NCBI GenBank assembly: GCA_015490895.1
Contig: WFWY01000087.1
Location: 1 to 64,000 of the forward strand
Direction of reading: 5' to 3'
Source of the DNA: Thiotrichaceae bacterium
GTDB taxonomy: Bacteria > Pseudomonadota > Gammaproteobacteria > Thiotrichales > Thiotrichaceae
Length of the DNA: 64,000 nt
Notes under the pieces: generated by a model
Databases searched by the model: none
What the model was told of the DNA's origin: nothing
What the model saw: only the letters and a program-made list of their open reading frames with translations
Translations under genes and position numbers: made by a program
Shown: in pieces, positions 46,861 to 55,272 of the stretch
Position numbering within the stretch: the first letter of the stretch is position 1
How the letters are laid out: each line of letters begins with the position of its first letter

Positions 46861-47787
46861 TTACTGTGCCAACAATTTGATATATGCAACCAGCACCTTG
46901 ATTTCATCATCACTTAAACGTGACTCCCATGCCGGCATTTCACGCTGAATACCATCATGTATAACCGTCTTGACAGCTGCAAGTTTGGCCGCTGTATCTT
47001 TGGCCGCAGGGACATTGGCCTGAGTCCATATTTTATCTGTCAAATTGGCCGAGCCCAAAGCTTTCATTCCCGTAGCCGCTGGCGTATGGCAACCTGAACA
47101 ACCCTTGGTATTAAATACCTGCTTACCCGCTTTAGCTGCCCCGGCATTGACTTTCTCGCCCGACAAACTCAATACATAACTGGCAACCTGATCAATTTCG
47201 GCAGCACTCAACGAGCTGCCATGAGCCGGCATATTGCCCTTGCGCCCTTTACGAATCGTGGTTTCAATATCACTGGCATCACCCCCCCATAACCAGGCAT
47301 CATCGATCAGGTTGGGGTAATGCCCAATAACACCCTGTGCTCCGGCCTGGTGGCAAGCTGCACAATAATCGCCAAAGATACCTTTGCCATAAGCCAGTAC
47401 AAACTGGGACTTTTCAGGGTCTTTGGCAATCTCGTCAAAGGATGAAGCCGCAACCGTTTGAACCATTTCCTTACGCTTCAACTCAAGCTTGTCGGTTTGC
47501 ATTTCTTTCGCTAATAAAGCTCGCATATTCCAGTGTGTGGTAATCTCCTCACCCGAATCTGCCTTATAGGTGATGGTCTTGGTTCCCGGGAAGAAGCCAC
47601 GCTCGACCAAACCTGTGGGCCAGCTGGGATACATCACCCAGTAAGCGATTGCAAAAACGACCGTGCCATAAAACGCCCACAGCCACCAGCGTGGCAACGG
47701 GTTGTTAAACTCCTGCAAGTTATCATCCCAGACATGTCCGGTTGTCTCTGCCCCGGTAATAGGGTCTATTACTTTTTTATGTGCCAT
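46861..47787 (-). CDS. ccoP: cbb3 cytochrome oxidase dihaem subunit CcoP
   Basis: The 308-residue subunit accepts electrons from soluble cytochromes and passes them to CcoO/CcoN. The start at 47787 (MAHKKVIDPITGAETTGHVWD) has AAGGTGAG ahead of it and gives a family-typical length; a longer open frame upstream overlaps ccoQ and is not used. Two c-type haem sites, CAACH and CSGCH, each have a later Met ligand (NMPAHG, EMPAW). One or two membrane helices are near residues 30-50. The gene begins 1 bp after the ccoQ stop. Confidence 0.96.
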   Translation of the reverse strand: MAHKKVIDPITGAETTGHVWDDNLQEFNNPLPRWWLWAFYGTVVFAIAYWVMYPSWPTGLVERGFFPGTKTITYKADSGEEITTHWNMRALLAKEMQTDKLELKRKEMVQTVAASSFDEIAKDPEKSQFVLAYGKGIFGDYCAACHQAGAQGVIGHYPNLIDDAWLWGGDASDIETTIRKGRKGNMPAHGSSLSAAEIDQVASYVLSLSGEKVNAGAAKAGKQVFNTKGCSGCHTPAATGMKALGSANLTDKIWTQANVPAAKDTAAKLAAVKTVIHDGIQREMPAWESRLSDDEIKVLVAYIKLLAQ

Positions 47788-47788
47788 A

Positions 47789-47995
47789 CTATTTCTCACC
47801 TTCTTTTGAGGAAGTGCCTGTTTCGTTCTCATCATCATCCAGGAACGGGATATTCCGGTAGGATTCAAGGCGCTCACTACGCGACTTGCTTCCGTAAACA
47901 TAAATAATGATAGCGACAAAGGTAACGAAAAAGATAACTAGCCCTACGCTTTTGCTATTAGACAAATCCATAAACCAGTTCATTATTTCATTCAT
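47789..47995 (-). CDS. ccoQ: cbb3 oxidase small subunit CcoQ
   Basis: A 68-residue single-helix protein (SKSVGLVIFFVTFVAIIIYVYGSKSR) with a polar acidic C-terminal tail, the usual stabilising subunit between CcoO and CcoP. I favour the ATG at 47995 (MNEIMNW); a GTG three codons upstream is possible. Its position in ccoNOQP settles the identity. Confidence 0.9.
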   Translation of the reverse strand: MNEIMNWFMDLSNSKSVGLVIFFVTFVAIIIYVYGSKSRSERLESYRNIPFLDDDENETGTSSKEGEK

Positions 47996-48039
47996 ATCAA
48001 TCACACTTTACCGCCAGGGTCACAAAACCTTAGCTCCAA

Positions 48040-48795
48040 TTACCGAAACTTGATAAATTCCGCTTCATCATGCCTGCTAAAATCAACCATGGTTCCTAAT
48101 ACTTGCAAATAGGCAACCAACGCATCCATTTCTGTCAGCCTGGCCGGATTACCGTCAAAATTACCCTGTTTGGCCTGCTCCACCATATTGGTTTCCGCAC
48201 GGTTAATATCCAGCAAGCTGGCAACCTCTTCACCAAATTTCTCAACATTGGCCGCATATTCTTCTTTCGTCAAGGAGTAAGGAACACCGACTTTTTTCAG
48301 TGCTTTCATCTTGCCCTGAACATCATCGTAGTACAGGTCATTTTTAAGTAACCAGGGGTAGTTCGGCATAATAGATTCCGGAACCACACTCCTGGGCCGG
48401 TTAAGATGCTGCACATGCCAGGAGTTGGAATACTTCCCACCTACCCGAGCCAGGTCCGGCCCGGTACGCTTGGAGCCCCACTGAAAAGGATGGTCGTACT
48501 GCGACTCAGCTGCCAATGAATAATGCCCATAGCGTAATGCCTCATCCCTGAACGGGCGAATCATCTGAGAATGACAGTTATAGCACCCTTCCCTGATATA
48601 AATATCCCGCCCCAGTTGCTCCAGAGGAGTATAGGGGCGAACGGCATCTTTCCCGTCTGCGGTCTTAATATCCTCAACCGTACCCTCAATATGAAACAGA
48701 GGGACGATTTCAACCAACCCACCAATACTGATAGCAGCCAGCGTTAAGATAATGAGTAAACCTGCGTTGGTTTCGATACTTTCATGCTTCATCAT
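48040..48795 (-). CDS. ccoO: cbb3 oxidase monohaem subunit CcoO
   Basis: A 251-residue membrane-anchored c-type cytochrome. An N-terminal helix ([24 protein letters not shown]) leads to the haem site CYNCHS with the family's [20 protein letters not shown] context, and later [12 protein letters not shown] and [10 protein letters not shown], with the Met ligand. It receives electrons from CcoP and hands them to CcoN. It lies 14 bp after ccoN. Confidence 0.96.
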   Translation of the reverse strand: MMKHESIETNAGLLIILTLAAISIGGLVEIVPLFHIEGTVEDIKTADGKDAVRPYTPLEQLGRDIYIREGCYNCHSQMIRPFRDEALRYGHYSLAAESQYDHPFQWGSKRTGPDLARVGGKYSNSWHVQHLNRPRSVVPESIMPNYPWLLKNDLYYDDVQGKMKALKKVGVPYSLTKEEYAANVEKFGEEVASLLDINRAETNMVEQAKQGNFDGNPARLTEMDALVAYLQVLGTMVDFSRHDEAEFIKFR

Positions 48796-48809
48796 GGCTC
48801 ATCCCTCCT

Positions 48810-50249
48810 TTATGCGGTTGCTGGAGCAGTCTCGGGAGCGGTTGCTTCCTGGCCTGCAGTAATGGTTTTCCAGATGTTGTAAGTCATTAGCAAAATACCC
48901 GCAACAAAGAACATACCGGCTATCGCACGAGCAACCAGAGGGCCATGCATAAAGACAACGGTTTCAATAAAGCTGTACTTCAGGTTACCGTACTGATCAA
49001 AGGCGCGTAACATCAAGCCCTGTCCAATACCCGACACCCAAAGCGCAGTGATATAGAGCAAGATACCGATGGTGGCAAAAAAGAAGTGGATATAAATTAG
49101 CTTCTCGCTATAAATTTTCTTGTTCCACAGCTTTGGAATCATATGATACAGGGAGCCAAAAGAAACCATCGCTACCCAGCCCAGTGCACCCGAGTGCACA
49201 TGACCCACGGTCCAGTCGGTGTAATGCGACAGAGCATTAACACTTTTGAGCGACATCATGGGGCCTTCAAAGGTGGACATACCGTAAAAAGACAACGATG
49301 TGATCAGGAACATCATAATCGGATCAGAACGTAACTTGTCCCACGCACCGGAGAGCGTCATAATACCGTTAATCATACCGCCCCAGGAAGGCATTAGCAG
49401 CAAGATAGAGAACGCCGCAGCCAGTGAAGATGTCCAGTCAGGAATAGCAGTCCAGTGCAGGTGGTGTGTACCTACCCACATGTACATAAAACTTAACGCC
49501 CAAAAATGAACAATAGATAGACGATAGGAATAAACCGGACGCCCTGCCTGCTTGGGAACAAAGTAGTACATCATACCGAGAAAAGCAGCTGTCAGAAAAA
49601 AGCCCACCGCATTATGCCCATACCACCATTGCGTCATTGCATCTTGTGCACCTGAAAACAGACTGTATGACTTGATACCAAACAAACTGACCGGTACCGC
49701 AAGATTATTAAAGACATGCAGCAGGGCAGTTGCCAAAATAAAGGCCAGATAGAACCAGTTGGCGACATAGATATGGGGCTGGCTACGTCTTAGCAGGGTC
49801 ATGACATACACCAGGAAGTAGGCAACCCAAACGACCAGGATCAACAGGTCTACATACCACTCAGGCTCAGCATATTCACGCCCCTGAGTAACACCCATCA
49901 GGTAGCCCAGACCAGCGATAACAAGCGCACCATTCCATCCCCAGAAAATAAATTCAGCCAGCTTGCCACCCCATAAACGGGTCTGGCAAGTGCGCTGCAC
50001 CACATAGAATGAGGTTGCAAATAACGCATTACCCCCAAAACCAAAGATGACACCACTGGTATGCAGCGGCCGTAACCGACCGAATGTGATTTGGGCAATA
50101 TCAAAATTCAGGAAAGGCCAAGCCAGTTCTGAGGCAATATAAGTCCCTGCCGCCATCCCCGCAATACCCCAGAATAAGGTCATGAGTGCGAATTTCTTCA
50201 CAATATCATAGTTGTATTGCTCCATTGGAGCCGCTGCACTATGCGCCAT
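48810..50249 (-). CDS. ccoN: cbb3 oxidase catalytic subunit CcoN
   Basis: The 479-residue haem-copper subunit reduces oxygen to water at low oxygen tension. Typical features are [26 protein letters not shown] (low-spin haem His), [27 protein letters not shown] (copper-ligand His and cross-linked Tyr region), [12 protein letters not shown] (the His pair) and [14 protein letters not shown] (haem ligands). About 12 helices are seen. It is the first gene of ccoNOQP. A divergent 352-bp region with an FNR-like half-perfect site separates it from hemN. Confidence 0.97.
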   Translation of the reverse strand: MAHSAAAPMEQYNYDIVKKFALMTLFWGIAGMAAGTYIASELAWPFLNFDIAQITFGRLRPLHTSGVIFGFGGNALFATSFYVVQRTCQTRLWGGKLAEFIFWGWNGALVIAGLGYLMGVTQGREYAEPEWYVDLLILVVWVAYFLVYVMTLLRRSQPHIYVANWFYLAFILATALLHVFNNLAVPVSLFGIKSYSLFSGAQDAMTQWWYGHNAVGFFLTAAFLGMMYYFVPKQAGRPVYSYRLSIVHFWALSFMYMWVGTHHLHWTAIPDWTSSLAAAFSILLLMPSWGGMINGIMTLSGAWDKLRSDPIMMFLITSLSFYGMSTFEGPMMSLKSVNALSHYTDWTVGHVHSGALGWVAMVSFGSLYHMIPKLWNKKIYSEKLIYIHFFFATIGILLYITALWVSGIGQGLMLRAFDQYGNLKYSFIETVVFMHGPLVARAIAGMFFVAGILLMTYNIWKTITAGQEATAPETAPATA

Positions 50250-50493
50250 GTCTCTGTCCTCGGAAAAATAAATTTAAAAATGAGTTTTGAGAAGGATACA
50301 CTAATATTAGAGAATGTGAATATTCAAAAAGTGAAGGTAAGCCCGAAAATCACTAGCACATCCTTAGATAAAGACACCAGGCAGCGAAGAGATATCATAT
50401 CAACTTATTGTTTTATAAAAATAAAGTTAAACAACCCCTCATCATTCAAAGAAGCCTGTTTAAAAAAAACCGCATTGTCTTTTTGCTTTATCG

Positions 50494-50507
50494 TTGATAT
50501 AGGTCAG
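50494..50507. promoter_or_regulatory. weak FNR-like box between ccoN and hemN
   Basis: TTGAT-ATAG-GTCAG has a perfect left half and three of five in the right. There is no convincing -10 at the class II distance in either direction, so it is a weaker candidate than the other boxes. The rest of the 352-bp gap shows no gene. Confidence 0.35.
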
Positions 50508-50601
50508 GTCTCACCTCCTTTTCACCACAAACGGAGGCTGAATATCCACACTGCTGCGATAAAGTAACCCGTATTTCATCATTCTTAAGAAGAGCAGGCT
50601 C

Positions 50602-52005
50602 ATGAACCTTTATTTCGACCCGGAAAAAATTAGCCGTTATGATAAGGCAGGCCCCCGCTATACCTCCTACCCCACAGCCGTTGCTTTCACCCCGGCATTC
50701 TCAGCAACCGATTACTTGCAACATACCCGGCAAAGCAACCATCTGGCTGGTGACAAGCAACACCCGAAACCCTTGTCTCTGTATTTCCATATTCCATTTT
50801 GTGACACCATCTGCTTCTACTGCGCCTGCAACAAGATAGCTACCAGGGATTACTCGCAAGCAGACACCTACCTGGAATACCTGTATCGTGAAATGACTAT
50901 CCAGAGCTCGCTATTTGACCAAAAACGAACCGTACATCAGCTCCACTGGGGTGGTGGTACACCCACCTTCCTGAGCCACTCACAGATTCAGTCATTAATG
51001 CAGCGAACTCGCCAGTTATTCACCTTGCTAAATAATGACAAAGGGGATTACTCCATTGAAATAGACCCCCGAAGTGTGACCCCAAAAACTATTGGCATCT
51101 TGCGTGAAGCAGGATTCAATCGCTTTAGTCTCGGCGTTCAGGATATCGACAGCAACGTACAAAAAGCAGTCAATCGCATCCAGCCCATCGAACAAACCCA
51201 GGCGATTATTGAAGCCTGCCGGGATCATCATGCCAAATCCATCAGCATAGACCTTATCTACGGACTGCCCCTGCAAACAGTCAATGGTTTTGCAAAAACC
51301 CTGCAATATATTATTGATATTTCTCCAGATCGCATTTCACTATTTAACTACGCCCACCTGCCGCAGCGCTTCAAGCCACAACGCAGGATCCATGTTGCCG
51401 ACTTGCCCAGTGCCAAAGACAAACTGATCATTTTGCAACAAAGCATCAACAGGCTGACACAAGCAGGCTATCAATATATTGGTATGGATCACTTCGCCAA
51501 ACCGGAAGACGAACTGGCACTCGCCCAGCAACAGGGCAAACTTCATCGCAACTTTCAGGGCTATACCACCCATGCAGACTGTGACCTTGTTGCCATGGGG
51601 GTTAGCGCAATTAGTAGCGTCAACCATAGCTACAGCCAAAACAGCAAACAACTGGATGTCTATTACAAGATGCTGGATTCCGGAGGCTTACCGATTACCC
51701 GGGGCGTTTCACTCAGCGAAGATGATCAGCTAAGACGCACCATTATTCAGCAATTAAGCTGCCAGTTTTCACTGGATATCAATACTATAGAAGAGACTTT
51801 CCAGGTTGACTTCGGAGCTTACTTTGCTCGAGAACTAGACGCACTTGCCAGGCTGGAAGAAGATGATTTGTTAACCCTGAGACCCGGATCTATTCAGGTG
51901 ACGCCAGGCGGCCGATTGCTCATTCGTCATATTTGCATGATTTTCGATCGTTATTTGAACACCAGGCACAGTGAACACGCCTCGTGTTTTTCCAGAGTTA
52001 TTTAG
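50602..52005 (+). CDS. hemN: oxygen-independent coproporphyrinogen III dehydrogenase
   Basis: This radical SAM enzyme makes protoporphyrinogen precursors for haem without oxygen. The 467-residue protein opens YDKAGPRYTSYPTAVAF like E. coli HemN (457) and has the cluster motif CDTICFYCAC (CxxxCxxC), GGGTPTF and the C-terminal HemN domain. HemN, cbb3 oxidase and Fnr are commonly linked, since haem must be made when oxygen is scarce. It is divergent from ccoN. Confidence 0.96.
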   Translation: MNLYFDPEKISRYDKAGPRYTSYPTAVAFTPAFSATDYLQHTRQSNHLAGDKQHPKPLSLYFHIPFCDTICFYCACNKIATRDYSQADTYLEYLYREMTIQSSLFDQKRTVHQLHWGGGTPTFLSHSQIQSLMQRTRQLFTLLNNDKGDYSIEIDPRSVTPKTIGILREAGFNRFSLGVQDIDSNVQKAVNRIQPIEQTQAIIEACRDHHAKSISIDLIYGLPLQTVNGFAKTLQYIIDISPDRISLFNYAHLPQRFKPQRRIHVADLPSAKDKLIILQQSINRLTQAGYQYIGMDHFAKPEDELALAQQQGKLHRNFQGYTTHADCDLVAMGVSAISSVNHSYSQNSKQLDVYYKMLDSGGLPITRGVSLSEDDQLRRTIIQQLSCQFSLDINTIEETFQVDFGAYFARELDALARLEEDDLLTLRPGSIQVTPGGRLLIRHICMIFDRYLNTRHSEHASCFSRVI

Positions 52006-52052
52006 TCTATCAGGGTACCAGGAGCCTGTCCGAGATAGCGATGTACCAATCC

Positions 52053-52101
52053 TTGACCTAGCTCAATGCTTTTTACCCTCAATAAAGCTATAACAGGCTC
52101 A
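52053..52101 (+). promoter_or_regulatory. FNR-dependent promoter before the DUF2189 gene
   Basis: FNR box TTGAC-CTAG-CTCAA at 52053-52066 (8 of 10), with its centre at 52059.5. A -10 hexamer TATAAC lies at 52089-52094, exactly where a class II FNR promoter places it, giving a start near 52101. The message would carry a leader of about 230 nt. A copy of degenerate repeat 2 begins just upstream (52021). Confidence 0.6.
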
Positions 52102-52332
52102 TTGTGGCCTTGTCATCTCCGGTTGTACGCAATTACAACTGCTTTCACGCTGAATTATCTGGATATTGAGTAGCAGAAATAGATACAATGCTCCAAAGCA
52201 ACAGGGAATATTTATGCACAGCATTAATCATTCGAGCACAAGTCGAACTGAAAGCGAGAAATAAGCAGGTGAGTGCATAAAGGCACCTGGAGAAAATAAG
52301 CAATCAATCCAATTTAAAGGAGAAGTGTTTCA
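52102..52332 (+). other. long 5' leader of the DUF2189 gene
   Basis: The 52006-52332 gap holds the FNR promoter and then about 230 bases of untranslated leader. Two short frames (52188-52280 and 52214-52264) are open in it, but neither has a good ribosome site. No riboswitch is recognised. Confidence 0.4.
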
Positions 52333-53202
52333 ATGGACACGACACCAGACACTACAAATACCGATGCCAACTACGACTACAGCAAAGAACCCATCGAAAT
52401 CCGTAAAGTGGATACATTGGCTGGTTTTAGGTGGCTAAAAAAAGGCATTAGCGACCTCAAGGTCTCCCCAACACTCAGCCTGGGGTATGGACTGGTTTAT
52501 GCTGCCCTGGGATTAGTGCTCATCGCCCTGACCTATAAAACACCTATTTACGCCTTTGGTATGGTAACCCTGTTTTATATTTTAGGTCCGCTCATTGCCG
52601 TCGGCCTGTATTGCATGAGCCGACATATTGAAGCCGGTGTTAAGCCAAAGTGGGACAGGGAAGGCTGTCGAGCCCTATGCTACAACCCGGAAGGCTATAT
52701 TGGTTTTGCCATCATTATCGGCATGCTGGTTGTTTTCTGGACTATTATTGCCGCCGTCATCATTGCACTGAACATTAACAATCTTGCCATCGGTAACTCA
52801 GTGACAGAAACACTTTCTTTGCTCATGCATAATGAACAAGTCTATCCTGTTATTGGCCTGCTATTTATTGTTGGCCTGGCCTTTGCTGTACTCACCTACA
52901 TGATCAGTGTTATTTCTATCCCCCTGATGACTCATCGCAAGGTCGATGTCGTCACCGCCATGATTGCTAGTGCAAAAGCCGTGATAATGAACCCTGTTGC
53001 CATGTTTATCTGGGCAGCCATTATCGTGGTTATGATCGGCCTGGGGTTCCTGTTTGCCTTTATCGGTATTGCCGTCACCTTGCCTATCATCGGGCATGCC
53101 AGCTGGCACGTTTATCGTGAGCTCATCGTTGACGACCGTGTACTGACCGCAAAACCGGACTGCGACATACCGACTTTGTTCAAAAAGAAAAAAGCAAGCT
53201 AG
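52333..53202 (+). CDS. DUF2189 family integral membrane protein
   Basis: A 289-residue protein with about six membrane helices. The region IRKVDTLAGFRWLKKGISDLKVSPTLSLGYG at residues 15-48 is the DUF2189 signature. AAAGGAGA lies 9 bases before the ATG. The function of the family is unknown; genes of this type often stand near respiratory oxidases. The upstream FNR promoter and the position next to hemN/cbb3 suggest a role at low oxygen. Confidence 0.85.
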   Translation: MDTTPDTTNTDANYDYSKEPIEIRKVDTLAGFRWLKKGISDLKVSPTLSLGYGLVYAALGLVLIALTYKTPIYAFGMVTLFYILGPLIAVGLYCMSRHIEAGVKPKWDREGCRALCYNPEGYIGFAIIIGMLVVFWTIIAAVIIALNINNLAIGNSVTETLSLLMHNEQVYPVIGLLFIVGLAFAVLTYMISVISIPLMTHRKVDVVTAMIASAKAVIMNPVAMFIWAAIIVVMIGLGFLFAFIGIAVTLPIIGHASWHVYRELIVDDRVLTAKPDCDIPTLFKKKKAS

Positions 53203-53222
53203 GGGCCTGCCCGAGAGCAGGA
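53203..53222. repeat. degenerate repeat 2 copy after the DUF2189 gene
   Basis: GGGGCCTGCCCGAGAGCAGG directly after the stop codon resembles the motif after polA and hemN. About 55 bases on, GTTGCAGTAGCTACTCTATAG resembles the other end of the copy at 21090-21110. Confidence 0.35.
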
Positions 53223-53312
53223 AACGTAGCGAAACCACAGACTAGCATAAGCTCGGGCCATGATGGTTCATGAAGGTTGCAGTAGCTACTCTATAGTTCG
53301 ACAAGCTTTCAT

Positions 53313-53353
53313 AAAAAAGGGACGGAAAGTTTTAACCTTCCGCCCCTTTTTTA
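53313..53353. terminator. bidirectional Rho-independent terminator
   Basis: The arms AAAAGGGACGGAA and TTCCGCCCCTTTT pair with one mismatch around a short AT loop; T-runs face both ways. It ends the DUF2189 gene and the convergent small membrane-protein gene. Confidence 0.85.
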
Positions 53354-53411
53354 TGCCCATGATTCACGCTGACTCCAAACAACAACGACCAACAAAAATG
53401 GAGTATAACAC

Positions 53412-53555
53412 TTATCCCGCAGAATGATGCTCGGAGTGCTTTTCCTCTCCTGACAGTTTCACCATTTTATAAATAAAAAAACCCATAAAAACAAAGATGA
53501 AAAGAAGTGTAAACACACTCCAGAAACCAACTTGACTAAATACTATTTCTTTCAT
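53412..53555 (-). CDS. 47-residue small membrane protein, DUF3149-like
   Basis: A small gene on the minus strand: MKEIVFSQVGFWSVFTLLF... with one membrane helix (about residues 9-30) and a polar His/Ser/Glu tail (GEEKHSEHHSAG). A strong AAGGAG lies 8 bases before the ATG. Length and layout resemble DUF3149 proteins, though I am not certain. It lies in the FNR-controlled block, ending 59 bp before a bidirectional terminator, and points away from the hemerythrin operon. The 317 bp upstream of it contain the FNR boxes. Confidence 0.65.
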   Translation of the reverse strand: MKEIVFSQVGFWSVFTLLFIFVFMGFFIYKMVKLSGEEKHSEHHSAG

Positions 53556-53732
53556 CACCAGACTCCTTTAATCGTTATATCTAAAACTTCACTCTGAATG
53601 CGAAATCTCTGATTCATAGCACACCCATAACTACAATCTGAATCCGTGACTTCACAGGTACACGTTATTCAGAGTTCTCTTACAGAGCTTTCTTTTGCAC
53701 TTCCAGCGTAGGCCCTTCGACCCTCTCCTGCC

Positions 53733-53786
53733 TTGCTCTAGATCAAGGCAACATTTAACAGTCTCATCTAAATTGATCTATATCAC
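53733..53786 (+). promoter_or_regulatory. two FNR-type boxes before the hemerythrin operon
   Basis: Box 1 TTGCT-CTAG-ATCAA (53733-53746) and box 2 TTGAT-CTAT-ATCAC (53773-53786) each match the FNR consensus in 9 of 10 positions. With box 1 at -41.5, the -10 would be TAAATT (53769-53774), start near 53781, inside box 2. Box 2 could then repress or respond to a second Crp/Fnr-family regulator, for example a nitric-oxide sensor. Confidence 0.65.
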
Positions 53787-53872
53787 AGCTGATAATGATT
53801 CGAGCAAATTTCAGCAGCTAACCACACCCAGCCTTTTCTTGTCAGACTATACTGGCGACAGTGGAAGAACCT

Positions 53873-54196
53873 ATGAATGAAAATACGACAAAAACTATCA
53901 TCTACCTGCTGATGGTTCTTGGTGCGCTACTCGTGATGGCAGGCGTAGGACTGGCTCTATTAACTGATATTTATCTGGATAATGGAGTAGACGGGGTTTG
54001 GCTTATTGCAGGATTGATAGCGACCGGGCTGTTTCTATTACTCCCTACCAAGCTACTTCTGACAGTACAACTTATGCAGAAAAATGACGCCAGGCGTATC
54101 CACAAACAGGCCCGTCTGGCCACGAGAAAACCTAAAGTGGATGCTTCCAGAACACAACACATCAACCAGAAGGAGAACTACCATGATCAGCTTTGA
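53873..54196 (+). CDS. hypothetical two-helix membrane protein
   Basis: A 107-residue protein with two membrane helices (TIIYLLMVLGALLVMAGVGLALL and GVWLIAGLIATGLFLLLPTKLLL) and a basic C-terminal tail of about 40 residues. I do not recognise the family. Start ATG at 53873 (MNENTTK) follows GGAAGA; a GTG four codons earlier is possible. Its last 14 bases overlap the hemerythrin-like gene, so the two are translated together. FNR-type boxes lie 90-140 bp upstream. Confidence 0.7.
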   Translation: MNENTTKTIIYLLMVLGALLVMAGVGLALLTDIYLDNGVDGVWLIAGLIATGLFLLLPTKLLLTVQLMQKNDARRIHKQARLATRKPKVDASRTQHINQKENYHDQL

Positions 54197-54623
54197 AGAA
54201 CTGACCCAGCAAAATCATAAAATAGCCGAATTATCAAAGGTGCTGTCGCACATCATTAAAGACAGAGAAATTTGTGATACCGATGTCACCTGCGACCTGT
54301 TTTTTGATTTTGTGTCCAGAGTACAGGAACACCTGAATATAGAAGACCGGGAGATCTATCAGGCTCTACTGACGCATAACGAAAGCCGCATAAACAATAC
54401 AGCCAGTCGCTTTCTCTCTGGTTCAGCAGAAATCAAACGTGTCTTCAAACAGTACCTGAAACGCTGGTGTCATAATAATAAATCCCTGAGAATCAAAGAC
54501 CATGCACTCTTCGTGCAGGAGACTAATGATATGTTTAATCTGGTGCTGCAACGGATCCAGGATGAAACCGAACACCTCTATCCCATGGTTAAGGAAGTCG
54601 AACTGGAACGACAAGCCGCTTGA
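54183..54623 (+). CDS. hemerythrin HHE-domain-like protein
   Basis: A 146-residue helical protein. Candidate di-iron ligands are His12 (QNHKIAEL), His50 and Glu54 (VQEHLNIEDREIY, an HxxxE pair), a His around 96-107, and Glu127/His131 (DETEHLYPMV). The pattern suits an HHE hemerythrin domain, which binds oxygen or nitric oxide or repairs iron centres; the ligand set may be incomplete. AAGGAG lies 8 bases before the ATG at 54183, which decides this start over an upstream one. Its stop codon abuts a MITE. Confidence 0.75.
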   Translation: MISFEELTQQNHKIAELSKVLSHIIKDREICDTDVTCDLFFDFVSRVQEHLNIEDREIYQALLTHNESRINNTASRFLSGSAEIKRVFKQYLKRWCHNNKSLRIKDHALFVQETNDMFNLVLQRIQDETEHLYPMVKEVELERQAA

Positions 54624-54807
54624 GGAGGCTCTGATCAAGTCCCAGTCGTTTTCCTGAGGCTCCTTAGGGAGGCTCTGATTAAGCCTGAGTGAAATTTCTC
54701 GGTAGATAGAATTGTTCAGTTTTTACTTGAAAATGAAGCTAATCGTTATTCTATTGAGTTATTTTTAAGAAAGAAATGGGTCGTTCCAGTTTCGAGAAAA
54801 CCGCTCA
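54624..54807 (+). mobile_element. composite MITE between convergent stop codons
   Basis: A 40-bp fragment (54624-54663; GGAGGCTCTGATCAAGTCC...GAGGCTCC) is the end of the divergent subtype. After TTAG comes a copy of the main type from 54668, similar to 60747-60904, that stops at about 54807 before its last 20 bp. The left edge touches the hemerythrin stop codon (54621-54623). On the right the element's CTCA supplies the TGA of the DUF302 gene. Confidence 0.75.
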
Positions 54808-55272
54808 GGATTTGTGCGCCTGTTCCAATATCTCTATAAACTCTTTTTTCCAGGCTTTCAGCTTGGCGGCTATACCCGGATCACTCACCTTTCCCTTCAG
54901 TGATTCAGGGTTAAGGGTGCTTACTACAGTTTCATCACCTTCCGCATAAACTAATAGCTTAAAGGGTATGAAGGGAATAAGCTCAGCATGTTTCTGGCTG
55001 ACCTCCCTGACCTCCCGAAACCGCCCGAAAAAGATAACCCGGTATTTATCCGTTTCATAACCCATTTCTTTTAGCCCGCCATCACAGCGCTGCACATGGG
55101 CAACTCTAAAGCCATTTTTTTGCAAGACTGTTTTCATTATCTCCAGCGTGGTATCAAAACGGTGCTGGATCCGCGTCAGCAAAACCTTGTTATCTTCCTG
55201 TACCTGACTATTGGCCCATGCCGGAAACGTCACCAGAAAGCACACCATTAACATCACTATACTTTTTTTCAT
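54805..55272 (-). CDS. secreted DUF302 protein
   Basis: A 155-residue protein with a signal peptide (1-20, ending TFPAWA). The rest is a DUF302 domain (RFDTTLEIMKTVLQKNGFRV, VIFFGRFREV, PFIPFKLLVYAEGDETVVSTLNPESL). DUF302 has no firm function; it is a small alpha/beta domain often linked to redox proteins. It overlaps the cytochrome c-DUF302 gene by 4 bp (ATGA). Its stop codon lies in a MITE remnant, so the original C-terminus may have been a little longer. Confidence 0.82.
   Translation of the reverse strand: MKKSIVMLMVCFLVTFPAWANSQVQEDNKVLLTRIQHRFDTTLEIMKTVLQKNGFRVAHVQRCDGGLKEMGYETDKYRVIFFGRFREVREVSQKHAELIPFIPFKLLVYAEGDETVVSTLNPESLKGKVSDPGIAAKLKAWKKEFIEILEQAHKS

Noticed and set aside
52188-52280. 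30-residue frame in the DUF2189 leader
   Set aside because: No ribosome binding site and no hydrophobic or other pattern; kept only as a note in the leader entry.
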